NCBI GenBank assembly: GCA_937901285.1
Contig: CALCHI010000120.1
Span: 1 to 20,638, forward strand
Direction: 5' to 3'
DNA from: UBA8437 sp003445035
GTDB lineage: Bacteria > Planctomycetota > Planctomycetia > Planctomycetales > Planctomycetaceae
Length of the DNA stretch: 20,638 bases
Part shown: positions 1 to 7,109 of the stretch, one piece after another
Layout: every line of letters starts with the position of its first letter
How positions within the stretch are numbered: the stretch's first letter is position 1
Position numbers and translations under genes: made by a program
Notes under the pieces: generated by a model
Told to the model about the DNA's origin: nothing
What the model saw: the letters and a program-made list of their open reading frames with translations, nothing else
Database searches by the model: none

Positions 1-1133
1 GCATCACTTTCGGTGGTCACTTCGAGAAGCTCTCGCAGATGACCGACCGCTTCAGCATTCTCCGCTCGTACCGCTCGAACAACTCGGGCCACACCTACCA
101 GAAAGTCGCCAGCGGCGGGAACGCGACCAAGGCCACGATGGGGGCATTGTACGCCCGTGTCGCCGGCACCAATTCGCCTTCCAGCGGCATGCCCACAAAC
201 GTGCTGGTGGTTCCCGAGGCGATCGAACCCGGCCTGAAGCTGAAATCCAATTTCGAGACCAAGGCGTTGCCGACCCTGACGGCCGCCGGTGATCTCGGCC
301 CCAACTACGTCGCCTTCAATCCGCGGGGCGGTGGACAGTTGAAGGACAACATGCAGTTGAAGCTGCCGCGGAACCGCTTCGACAACCGGCGGCTGCTGCT
401 GACCGGCCTGGACAACCTCAAGCGACGTTTCGACGACGAGTCACTTGTCGACCAGACCGACAAGTACCAGCAGCAGGCCTTCGAGGTGATCACCCGCGGC
501 GTGGCCGGGGCATTTGACCTCTCGAATGAGCGTCCCGAGACGGTCGCCAGTTACGACACCAGCCACCTGTTCAAGAACTCCGACGTGCACCGCTGGTACG
601 ACATGAGTCGAGCGTCGAACCTGCTGGGCAAGCAGATGCTGATGGCCCGGCGGCTGTGCGAGGCCGGCTGCGGGTTCGTCACCGTCAGCGACTGCGGCTG
701 GGACTTCCACAGCAACAAGAACAGCCCCAAGAACCTGGGCGGCATGAACTGGCTCGGCCCCCAGGTCGACCACGCCGTGGCGGCGTTCCTCGAGGATGTC
801 CATCAGCGAGGACTCTCCGAGAAGATCATGCTGGTGGTCACCGGCGAAATGGGTCGGACACCTCGGAAGAACAAGAACGGTGGTCGCGACCACTACGGCG
901 GGCTGACCAGCCTGCTGGTGGCCGGCGGCGGAGTACCCGGCGGACAGGTGATCGGCCAGAGCGACAACCACGCCACCAAGCCGATCTCAACCCCCTACTC
1001 ACCCCGCGACCTGCTCGCCACGGTACTCAACACGCTCTTCGACGCCGGCGAGGTGCGGGTGACCCGCGGTGTGCCGCCGGAGTTGATCAATCTGCTGGAA
1101 GAGTCGAAGCCGATTCCCAGCCTGGTGACGTAG
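1..1133 (+). CDS. DUF1501 family protein, 3' part (5' end outside window)
   Basis: This is the C-terminal part of a DUF1501 (PF07394) protein. The reading frame is open to the left edge (first complete codon at base 3), and residues before the first in-window Met (ITFGGHFEKL) already fit the family, so the real start lies upstream. Visible family motifs are TGEMGRTP followed by NGGRDHYG and the VAGGGVPGGQVIG stretch, all typical of the DUF1501 C-terminal half. The family is distantly related to the alkaline phosphatase/sulfatase fold and its members are usually exported through Tat, but the signal region is not visible here. The biochemical substrate is unknown. DUF1501 genes normally sit next to a PSD1-type cytochrome gene, so one is expected just left of the window. 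The stop TAG is 16 nt from the converging sialidase remnant, and I see no terminator hairpin between them. Confidence 0.93.
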   Translation, partial: ITFGGHFEKLSQMTDRFSILRSYRSNNSGHTYQKVASGGNATKATMGALYARVAGTNSPSSGMPTNVLVVPEAIEPGLKLKSNFETKALPTLTAAGDLGPNYVAFNPRGGGQLKDNMQLKLPRNRFDNRRLLLTGLDNLKRRFDDESLVDQTDKYQQQAFEVITRGVAGAFDLSNERPETVASYDTSHLFKNSDVHRWYDMSRASNLLGKQMLMARRLCEAGCGFVTVSDCGWDFHSNKNSPKNLGGMNWLGPQVDHAVAAFLEDVHQRGLSEKIMLVVTGEMGRTPRKNKNGGRDHYGGLTSLLVAGGGVPGGQVIGQSDNHATKPISTPYSPRDLLATVLNTLFDAGEVRVTRGVPPELINLLEESKPIPSLVT

Positions 1134-1149
1134 CTGCGACCGGTGGCGA

Positions 1150-1448
1150 CTACTTCGCCGCCTCGAGCCACCGCAGCCCGAATCTCGCCAGGGTCAGTTT
1201 CTTGTAGCCGTCGCGCTCGAACAGTACCACGATCTCACCGTCAGCAAGCACTTCGATGGCCGTGTAGGCCGAAGACCCCGGATAGATCGTCCGCGACACC
1301 GGCCAACTCCTTCCCTCGTCGTAGCTCATTCGCACCGTCCGATTCCGAGCGTCAACGCCTCGACCAGTTCGAGCCGGTCAGCCGCTTCCAGGGACACGGC
1401 CGAACTCAGCATCAGCTGGAGCAAAAGGGCATTTCGCAGCATGCCCAT
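1150..1448 (-). pseudogene. Sialidase (BNR/neuraminidase) remnant with internal deletion and frameshift
   Basis: Two pieces of one exo-sialidase-like gene are joined. The 5' piece starts at ATG 1448 or, with better spacing from the GGAGG at 1456-1452, ATG 1442. It encodes a signal peptide (MLRNALLLQLMLSSAVSLEA) and a few mature residues, then stops at TGA 1328-1326 after 40 codons. The 3' piece, in another frame from about 1356 down to TAG 1152-1150, reads VDARNRTVRMSYDEGRSWP, then PGSSAY and LFERDGYKKLTLARF. This is the characteristic end of bacterial sialidases, including the Asp-box-like SYDEGRSW. Such enzymes are usually about 350-400 aa, so roughly 270 codons with most of the propeller and active site are missing. 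It lies 21 nt after the amidase stop and was probably the last cistron of that operon. The retained motifs look undecayed, suggesting a recent deletion or an assembly collapse. Confidence 0.8.
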
Positions 1449-1456
1449 CCCCCTCC
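1449..1456 (-). promoter_or_regulatory. Ribosome binding site of the sialidase remnant
   Basis: On the minus strand the sequence GGAGGGGG directly precedes ATG 1448. The core GGAGG (1456-1452) is only 3 nt from that ATG but 9 nt from the in-frame ATG at 1442, which therefore may be the original start. An intact, strong Shine-Dalgarno in front of a broken gene argues that the truncation is young or that the short product is still translated. Confidence 0.6.
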
Positions 1457-1469
1457 GCTGACTTCCCGT

Positions 1470-2888
1470 TCAGGCGTCCACCACCCCCGGGCGACGCTGC
1501 CAGCTGCCGTTGGCCTGCTGGATCGCGTAGGCCAGTTGCAGCACGCCGAAATCGTCCTGGTGACGCCCGACAATCTGAAGCCCCACCGGCAGGCCCTCGT
1601 CAGTGAACCCCAGGGGCAGCGACAGGGCCGGCAAACCTGTGACAGTGATGAAGTAGCACGACATCATCCAGTCGATGTAGGTTTCCATCGACTGACCGTT
1701 GATCTCGGTGATGTAAGGCGTCTCGACGTCAAACGGGGCCACCTGGCTGACCGGCAACACCAGAAACTCGTAGTCGTCCATGAACTCGCGGACCCGATGA
1801 AACAGGGCCGTCCGCAGACGCTCGGCCCGGGCGATGTCCGGACCGCTCTGCTGTTGACCGGCCTCGGCATTCCAGATGATCGTCTCCTTGATCTTGTCGC
1901 GATGCTCCTCGAGCAGCGGGCTGAACTTGCTCTCGAAGGCCCAGGCCCGCAACGTCTTGAAACAGAAGTCGGCATCCCGGAAATCCGGGTGAGCATGATC
2001 CAGCGAGCAGCCGATGGTCGAGAAATCCCCGAGTTGAGACTCGAGTGCCCCGGCCACCGCATCGTCAACCGGAAACGACCCGAGGTCGCGGCTCCAGGCC
2101 ACCCGGACACCATGGAAATCTCGCTCGAGCGATCCCCGAAAGGTCTCTCCGGGCTCGGCCAGTGAGATGGGCACACGGGGGTCCGGACCGGCCAGCACGC
2201 TGAGCATCAACGCGGTGTCCTCGACGGTGCGGGCCATCGGCCCCTGCACCGATATCGGGAACCAGCCCAGTTCGGTCGGGTGGACCGGCACGCGGCCCGG
2301 CGAGGTGCGAAAGCCCACGACGTTACAGAAGTTGGCGGGGTTCCGCAGTGATCCTCCGGTGTCGGAGCCGTCGGCGATCGGCACCATGCCGCATGCCAGG
2401 GCCACCGCCGCTCCCCCGCTGCTGCCGCCACAGGTCCGCGATGTGTCGTAGGGATTCAGACAGGCGCCGAACACCGGGTTGAACGTCTGGGACCCCGCGC
2501 CAAATTCGGGGACGTTGGTCTTGCCCACCTGCACCGCTCCGGCGGCCTTCAGCCGCTCGATGATCAACGCGTCCTCGGATGGCACGAAGTCGGCGTAGAT
2601 TGGCGACCCCCACGTCGTGCGGATGCCGGCGGTCGCAACCAGGTCCTTGTGAGCCACCGGCAGGCCGTGCAACGGACCCAACGGCTCCCCACGGGCCTGC
2701 GACTCGTCGGCCGCCGACGCCTGGCTCCTGGCCAAATCGTCAGTCAACGTCACGATCGCATTGACCTGCGGATTGATCCGCTCGATCTGGTCCAGGTGAA
2801 CTTCGAGGAGTTCCCGGGCCGAAAGTTCTCCGGCCCGGATCAGTCCGGCCAGTTCCACAGCGGTCTTGAAACACAGCTCGTTTGACAT
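1470..2888 (-). CDS. Amidase signature (AS) family amidohydrolase
   Basis: A 472-aa amidase-signature hydrolase, full length for the family. The Ser-cisSer-Lys catalytic triad is visible: Lys81 in PVAHKDL, cis-Ser156 in GGSSGGAA and nucleophile Ser180 in GSDTGGSLRNPA. The 24-residue spacing between the two serines matches fatty acid amide hydrolase and peptide amidase. The end (GLPVGLQIVGRHQDDFGVLQ) is also family-typical. It hydrolyses an amide bond, but the substrate cannot be read from sequence. A GatA role in tRNA amidation is unlikely because no gatB or gatC lies nearby and the context is catabolic. No signal peptide is seen, so it is probably cytoplasmic. ATG 2888 is 3 nt from the stop of the SMP-30 gene, with GGAG inside the end of that gene serving as ribosome binding site, so the two are co-transcribed and probably translationally coupled. 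Confidence 0.93.
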   Translation of the reverse strand: MSNELCFKTAVELAGLIRAGELSARELLEVHLDQIERINPQVNAIVTLTDDLARSQASAADESQARGEPLGPLHGLPVAHKDLVATAGIRTTWGSPIYADFVPSEDALIIERLKAAGAVQVGKTNVPEFGAGSQTFNPVFGACLNPYDTSRTCGGSSGGAAVALACGMVPIADGSDTGGSLRNPANFCNVVGFRTSPGRVPVHPTELGWFPISVQGPMARTVEDTALMLSVLAGPDPRVPISLAEPGETFRGSLERDFHGVRVAWSRDLGSFPVDDAVAGALESQLGDFSTIGCSLDHAHPDFRDADFCFKTLRAWAFESKFSPLLEEHRDKIKETIIWNAEAGQQQSGPDIARAERLRTALFHRVREFMDDYEFLVLPVSQVAPFDVETPYITEINGQSMETYIDWMMSCYFITVTGLPALSLPLGFTDEGLPVGLQIVGRHQDDFGVLQLAYAIQQANGSWQRRPGVVDA

Positions 2889-2891
2889 CGC

Positions 2892-3830
2892 CTAGCTCTC
2901 CAACTGGTCCAGGGGCTCGGAAACGAACATCGCACCGGCCAGTGGATACTCCGCCAATTTCTCGGCCGACATGTTCTCGGCAGCCGTGGTCACCACCAGT
3001 CGCGTCCCCTCCGGCGAGTCCCACAGCAGTGGGCAGGTCACCTGTGGTGACCCCGGCACTCGCCAGGTCGCCAGGTGACGGCCACTCTCCAGGTCGTATT
3101 CGTGCACCTCGCCGTCTTCGACCGATTCGGGGTTGTAGAAGGCGATGATCACAGTCGACGGTGTCCGTCCCTCGACCATCCCGTCGGGAAAGAACGGAAG
3201 GTGGGTCAGGTCCAGCGCGGTGTCCGGATCGCTCAGCGTGCCGCTGGCCGGGTCGAGCCGATAGCGGACCACGACCTTGGTTGGTGAATCGATGTCCCAG
3301 ATCCACCACCCCGTGCCATCGCGTCTGACCACCTTACCGTTGGAGCACAATTGGTCATCGCGGAGTTGGAAAACCCGTCGGTCGGCAGCTCGCCAGAAAT
3401 AAAGCCCCGCCTTGAAGTCGTCAAAGGCCAGGTCCTTGCATCCGAACACCAGCCCCTCGTCGATCTCGACCCCGTCATTGATGATCGTGTTCTCGACACC
3501 ACCGTCGACCTCGTCGCTAACCGGTTCGCACTCCCCGCTTCCCAGATGGACACGGCAGACATTCCGTTCGACGCCGACCAGGAACACGTCCGGATCGTCG
3601 GTGGGAAACGCGAACCCCGGTCGGCCGGGAAGTTCGACGTGGCGATTGAACCCGGCGGCGGGGTCCAGCACATTCAGTGACCCCACGTCCTGCTCGGGTC
3701 CGTGCTGGATGGCCACCCAGCTGATCTCACCCGACCCGCACCCGATTGGCCCCTCCGGCAGGTAGCCCAGTTCAGGACGATCCGGCTGATACAGGACCTG
3801 CAGGTCGCCGACCACCGTTCCGCCAACCAT
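2892..3830 (-). CDS. SMP-30/gluconolactonase/LRE-like protein
   Basis: A 312-aa protein matching the six-bladed SMP-30/gluconolactonase family (PF08450) in motif order: LPEGPIG with Glu26 near the N-terminus, INDGVEID with Asn118, CSNGKVV with Asn164, and FPDGMVEG with Asp216. In characterised members Glu, Asn and Asp at these positions bind the catalytic divalent metal. Family enzymes hydrolyse sugar lactones or related esters, often beside a dehydrogenase that makes the lactone; an SDR gene is immediately upstream here. The protein is divergent (ELGYLPEGP in place of the usual LGEGP-W), so the substrate is open. No signal peptide is evident. ATG 3830 is preceded by GAGGAA at 7 nt. The gene lies 15 nt after the SDR stop and 3 nt before the amidase start, in one operon. 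Confidence 0.83.
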   Translation of the reverse strand: MVGGTVVGDLQVLYQPDRPELGYLPEGPIGCGSGEISWVAIQHGPEQDVGSLNVLDPAAGFNRHVELPGRPGFAFPTDDPDVFLVGVERNVCRVHLGSGECEPVSDEVDGGVENTIINDGVEIDEGLVFGCKDLAFDDFKAGLYFWRAADRRVFQLRDDQLCSNGKVVRRDGTGWWIWDIDSPTKVVVRYRLDPASGTLSDPDTALDLTHLPFFPDGMVEGRTPSTVIIAFYNPESVEDGEVHEYDLESGRHLATWRVPGSPQVTCPLLWDSPEGTRLVVTTAAENMSAEKLAEYPLAGAMFVSEPLDQLES

Positions 3831-3845
3831 GCGCGCGTTCCTCGA

Positions 3846-4604
3846 CTAACCCGGCAGCATGCAGCGGCCGCCGCTGGCAACGATCGTCTGACCGGTCATG
3901 TAGCTCGACTCCTCGGAGAGCAGGAAGCGGGCCACCGAGGCGAGCTCCTCGGGCTGGCCGATCCGACCGATCGGAGTGTTCTCGATGATGTGGGCCATGG
4001 CGTCGTCACCAAGCGTATGGGCCATCTCGGTCTCGGTCAGCCCCGGACACAGGCAGTTGACCCTCACGTTCTGACCGGCCCACGCATGCGCCGTGCAGCG
4101 AGTCAGCGCGATCACTCCGGCCTTCGACGTCGAATAGGGCACCTGGTTCATCCGTTCCCGGAGACCCGCAATCGAGCTGACCGTGACAATCCGCCCGAAG
4201 CCCCGCTCGATCATCTCGTCCTTGACCGCGTAGATCATCGTGAACGTGCCGTCCAGATTGACGTTGAGTTCGTGTTTCCAGAGGTCCCAGGTGATCTCAT
4301 CCGCCGGGGTCGGGCTGCTGGTCCCCGCCGAGCAAACCAGCATGTCAATCGGCCCGAATGCCTCTCGGGCCGCCGACACGATCCCGTCGGCTCCCTCGGG
4401 AGTCGAGACGTCTCCGGCCACCGCGACCCCTTGCCCTCCGGCCGCCTCGACCTCGGCAACCGCTGCCGCGGCGTCTTCGGCCCGCGACACGTAGTTGAGT
4501 GAAAGCTTGGCTCCCTCGGCAGCCAACATCACGGCCAACGCCTTGCCGATGCCGCGAGTGCCGCCGGTGATCAGAACATGTCGCTCCGCAAAATCACTCA
4601 TCAT
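3846..4604 (-). CDS. Short-chain dehydrogenase/reductase (classical SDR, FabG-like)
   Basis: A classical SDR of 252 aa. The Rossmann nucleotide-binding motif TGGTRGIG is at 13-20, CSAG replaces the usual NNAG at 91-94, NVNLDGTF starts at 114, and the catalytic Ser144 (VSSIAG), Tyr157 and Lys161 (YSTSK) have canonical 13- and 4-residue spacing. The CPGLTETEM stretch and C-terminal SGGRCM are also typical. Arg41 after the second beta strand hints at NADP(H) preference. It catalyses an NAD(P)-dependent alcohol/ketone interconversion on an unidentified substrate. Fatty-acid synthesis FabG is less likely because no fab genes are near and the neighbours are a lactonase-like protein and an amidase. 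The start is MM; GAGG sits 2 nt before the first ATG but 5 nt before the second (4601), so the second Met may be the real start. Confidence 0.92.
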   Translation of the reverse strand: MMSDFAERHVLITGGTRGIGKALAVMLAAEGAKLSLNYVSRAEDAAAAVAEVEAAGGQGVAVAGDVSTPEGADGIVSAAREAFGPIDMLVCSAGTSSPTPADEITWDLWKHELNVNLDGTFTMIYAVKDEMIERGFGRIVTVSSIAGLRERMNQVPYSTSKAGVIALTRCTAHAWAGQNVRVNCLCPGLTETEMAHTLGDDAMAHIIENTPIGRIGQPEELASVARFLLSEESSYMTGQTIVASGGRCMLPG

Positions 4605-4695
4605 CGCCTCACGTGGTTGTCATGAACCAGTGCCTCGAAGAACCCCTCCCGCCACCAGCGAGCCACGTGACCCGAAGCAAGCGACGGGGACATGG

Positions 4696-5082
4696 TCAGA
4701 TCATCGGCTCGGCGCGTTGGACCAGTTGCAGACAGAATCCCCACGGATCACGGATCATGCCCAGGCGATCCCCCGCCTCGTTGGTGTTGATCTCGCCATC
4801 GGGAGTCCCACCGGCCGCGGCCAGGCGAGCCATGTCCGCATCGATGTCATGGCTGACCAGCGCCAGGTGCAACGCCATCACGGGAATCTCGGCGAAACCG
4901 TGTACCTCGACGGCGGTGTTGCCATAGAGTTCCAGCATCACCGCGCCGCTGTCGTCGGCCAGGAAGTGGATCCAGGGGGGGGCGTCAATCTGACGCTTGA
5001 TGGTGAAACCGAGATTCTCGACATACCAGCGGGCCACGCTGATGGGATCTTCGACGTTCCAGGCCAGGTGTTCGATCTTCAC
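4696..5082 (-). CDS. VOC superfamily (glyoxalase/bleomycin-resistance fold) protein
   Basis: A protein of about 128 aa with paired beta-alpha-beta-beta-beta modules. It starts VKIEHLAWNVEDP and has candidate metal ligands His5, Glu51 (MLELYG), His72 (ALHLALV) and Gln119 (FCLQLV). This is the glyoxalase-type His/Glu/His/Glu pattern with Gln in the last place. RDPWGFCLQLV is a typical VOC ending. I chose GTG 5082 because family homology begins exactly there. The frame stays open to an ATG at 5199, but the extra N-terminus is low-quality sequence and that ATG lies in the T-run of an intrinsic terminator. The GTG has no good Shine-Dalgarno, so the start is uncertain. VOC proteins can be lyases, isomerases, dioxygenases or binding proteins, so no reaction is assigned. 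It lies 91 nt ahead of the SDR gene and is probably the first cistron of the operon. Confidence 0.8.
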   Translation of the reverse strand: MKIEHLAWNVEDPISVARWYVENLGFTIKRQIDAPPWIHFLADDSGAVMLELYGNTAVEVHGFAEIPVMALHLALVSHDIDADMARLAAAGGTPDGEINTNEAGDRLGMIRDPWGFCLQLVQRAEPMI

Positions 5083-5194
5083 GGTGCAGAACTCTGGATG
5101 GGGAATACGGGCGGCAGAGGGATGCCGAGGATACTGCCCGTGGACTGGCTCGGCCACCGTACACGGAATCTGTCCCGTCTTCCGAGCAGCCCCG

Positions 5195-5235
5195 AACAAA
5201 AACGAGCCCTGCCGGCCACATGGCCGGCAGGGCTC
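5195..5235 (-). terminator. Strong intrinsic terminator reading on the minus strand
   Basis: A perfect 15-bp inverted repeat (5204-5218 with 5221-5235, arm GAGCCCTGCCGGCCA) has only 2 nt between the arms, so the folded form would open to a 4-nt loop. On the minus strand it is followed after one base by TTTTTGTT (5202-5195). The plus-strand side has no T-run, so the signal is directional. It lies about 113 nt before the VOC start and downstream of no recognised gene. It therefore either ends an unannotated minus-strand transcript from 5240-5700 or acts as an attenuator in the leader of the VOC-SDR-SMP30-amidase operon. Confidence 0.8.
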
Positions 5236-5659
5236 TACTCACAGGTGCCGATCTCAGTTGTGTGAGGACCGCCGAAAAGCCAAAAGGCCTCTCGTCGGAG
5301 GGAAGGCAGCAAAGGTCCTCTGCAACCGACAGGAAAAGGTGAGGGTGTCGGTCGCACAAACAACATCGTCAGTCCAGCCGCATGGCAGGGCGAGAAAGCC
5401 GTCCGCGGCACAGACAATTGGAGACTCGAGGCGGGTTAGACCGGCCGTGCCGCGGAATCCGCCTTCTCGATCGGTCCCACCCGCAGGGGCCATACGGGTC
5501 GAATAATCGGACCGGCTGCCATCACAGCCGTGCGACTCGGTTGGCCACCGGCACATCGAAGCCCAACCGAATCCGCCGGCACATATCCCGCTGAATCCCC
5601 ACAGGCGTTTCTGTCGATCCCCAGAGTAGGCCGACTGCACGACAGACGGCCGGAAACCG
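5236..5659. other. Gene-free region with serial inverted repeats; possible structured RNA
   Basis: No open frame here looks like a protein. Instead there is a row of stem-forming repeats: GAGGACC 5264-5270 with 5314-5320; ACCGACA 5325-5331 with 5346-5352 (14-nt loop); CCGCGGCAC 5403-5411 with 5447-5455; CGGTCC near 5472-5477 with GGACCG near 5509-5514, enclosing ACCCG/CGGGT; and TCGGTTGG 5537-5544 with 5563-5570. On the minus strand the row ends at the terminator at 5195-5235, which is how a stand-alone RNA or long 5' leader would be arranged. I looked for hallmark sequences of RNase P RNA, tmRNA and SRP RNA and did not find them. GC-rich DNA produces short repeats by chance, so this is tentative. 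Confidence 0.35.
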
Positions 5660-5689
5660 TTGAGCCGGACGGGGCGGCGCTGATATATT
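5660..5689 (+). promoter_or_regulatory. Candidate sigma70-type promoter for the DUF1501 gene
   Basis: TTGAGC (5660-5665, 4/6 to TTGACA) and TATATT (5684-5689, 5/6 to TATAAT) are separated by 18 nt. The -10 box stands out as an AT-rich island (TGATATATTC) in GC-rich sequence and is preceded by TG, as in extended -10 promoters. A transcript would start near 5696, giving a leader of about 45-50 nt before the start codon. This is pattern matching only. Confidence 0.45.
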
Positions 5690-5741
5690 CGTTGCGACCG
5701 ATACCGGATAGGCTGCGACAACAGGTCCAACAGGAAAAGCC

Positions 5742-7088
5742 GTGATGCTACGTGTGACGGGTCGCGATTTTGACCGGGGTGGTTTCTGCGACGGCATCAA
5801 CCGTCGCCGGTTTCTCGAAGTGGGGTCGCTCGGAGTTTTCGGGCTGACTCTCTCGGATCTGCTGCGAGCCGAATCTCGGGGATCCCAGTACAAGTCCGAC
5901 AAGTCCGTGATCCTGATCTGGCAACACGGCGGGCCCAGCCAACTCGATACCTTCGACATGAAGCCACTGGCACCGTCGAACATCCGCGGCCCCTACAGTT
6001 CGATCGCCTCGTCGCTGCCGGGCCTGCGGGTCGGAGAGTTGCTGCCCTACCAGGCCAAGATCATGGACAAGGTGTCGGTGATCCGCAGTTTCTCACATGG
6101 CAACGGCGACCACTGGGCTGCGGCCCACTGGATGCTGACCGCCTTCGTGGGAGCCAACGGATCGGACCGGCGTCCCCGTAACCCTTCGATAGGGGCCTGC
6201 GTCTCGAAACTCCTCGGCCCCCGCGACCCCGGCGTTCCCGCCACGGTGAACTTCAATGATGGCGGCTTCGGCTTCCACGGCGGAGCCTATCTCGGAGTCG
6301 CCCACAACCCGTTCCGGCTCGGCGAGTTCAGCTACGGCAACGAGGCGGGACGCCTGCCGACGGCCGACCACAAGAGCTTCACGCTGGTCGACGGACTTTC
6401 GAAGGTCCGCCTCGGCGACCGCCTGGGCCTCTCGCGACAATTCGACCGCTTCCGACGTCAGGTCGACGAGTCGCCAGTGTTTGACAGCATCGACGAGATC
6501 GACCAGCAGGCGGTCGACATCCTGATGTCGGGCAAGGCCAAGGCCGCATTCGAGCTCGACCGGGAAGACAAGAAGACCCGAGAGAAATACGGTCCCGGCT
6601 GGGGCGAACAGGCGCTGCTGTGTCGCCGGCTGATCGAGGCGGGAGCCCGCTTTGTCAGTCTCAATACCGGTTACTGGGACGACCACAGCAACCTCAAGGG
6701 GGCACTCGACAACAAGATGCCCCGACACGACCGGGCCGTCGGCGTGCTAATCGAAGACCTGGCCCAGCGAGGAATGCTCGAAAACACCCTGGTGGTGACG
6801 GCCGGCGAGTTCGGCCGTACGCCCAAGATCAACGGCAATGCCGGCCGCGACCACTGGCCACAGGCCCAGAGCATCCTGGTGGCCGGCGGTGGTTACCGCG
6901 GAGGCCAGGTGATCGGCAGCACCGACAAGGAGGCCGCCCGACCGACCTCCCGCAAGGTCGACGTGGCCGACTTCTGCCGGATTGTCTACCGCGGCATCGG
7001 CATGACCGGTGACGAGGAAATTGTCGATCCCGGCGGACGTCCGGTGCACCTGGTCTACGGCGGCAAGGTTCCTCGAGAACTGCTCTAG
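5742..7088 (+). CDS. DUF1501 family protein with Tat-like signal
   Basis: A complete 448-aa DUF1501 protein. The N-terminus has the family pattern of Cys16 followed by NRRRFLEVG and a short hydrophobic stretch ending LLRAES, which resembles a twin-arginine export signal. Family motifs follow in order: WQHGGPSQLDTFD (60-72), the HGNGDHW region (119-125), GEFGRTP (355-361), GRDHW (368-372) and VAGGGYRGGQVIG. The fold is related to the alkaline phosphatase/sulfatase superfamily; activity is unproven. The reading frame opens with GTG 5742 directly followed by ATG 5745. AGGAAAA lies 6-9 nt upstream, so ATG 5745 is the likelier start. Unlike most DUF1501 genes it stands alone with its own candidate promoter rather than next to a PSD1 gene, and it converges on the operon at 7110 with only 21 nt between stops. 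Confidence 0.93.
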   Translation: MMLRVTGRDFDRGGFCDGINRRRFLEVGSLGVFGLTLSDLLRAESRGSQYKSDKSVILIWQHGGPSQLDTFDMKPLAPSNIRGPYSSIASSLPGLRVGELLPYQAKIMDKVSVIRSFSHGNGDHWAAAHWMLTAFVGANGSDRRPRNPSIGACVSKLLGPRDPGVPATVNFNDGGFGFHGGAYLGVAHNPFRLGEFSYGNEAGRLPTADHKSFTLVDGLSKVRLGDRLGLSRQFDRFRRQVDESPVFDSIDEIDQQAVDILMSGKAKAAFELDREDKKTREKYGPGWGEQALLCRRLIEAGARFVSLNTGYWDDHSNLKGALDNKMPRHDRAVGVLIEDLAQRGMLENTLVVTAGEFGRTPKINGNAGRDHWPQAQSILVAGGGYRGGQVIGSTDKEAARPTSRKVDVADFCRIVYRGIGMTGDEEIVDPGGRPVHLVYGGKVPRELL

Positions 7089-7109
7089 GTCCCGGGAAAC
7101 GCCCGGCGG

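Noticed and set aside
5083..5199. N-terminal extension of the VOC protein to an ATG at 5199
   Set aside because: The extension has no similarity to the family, which begins at VKIEHLAWNV, and its ATG falls in the T-run of the terminator.
5240..5570. RNase P RNA, tmRNA or SRP RNA as identity of the structured region
   Set aside because: I searched by eye for GAGGAAAGTCC and the ACAGA...GGCTTA pair (RNase P), a GGTTCGAATCC T-arm (tmRNA) and the SRP helix 8 loop sequence on both strands. Only a loose resemblance to SRP (GGAGGGAAGGCAGC) was present, without the required flanking pairing.
5254..5730. 158-aa minus-strand open frame in the large intergenic region
   Set aside because: The composition (many Cys, Arg, Ser, Trp) is not protein-like, no motif is recognisable, and it overlaps the inverted repeats.
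7092..7106. CCGGG-AAACG-CCCGG hairpin between the convergent DUF1501 genes as a terminator
   Set aside because: Only a 5-bp stem and no T-run on either strand; too weak to call.
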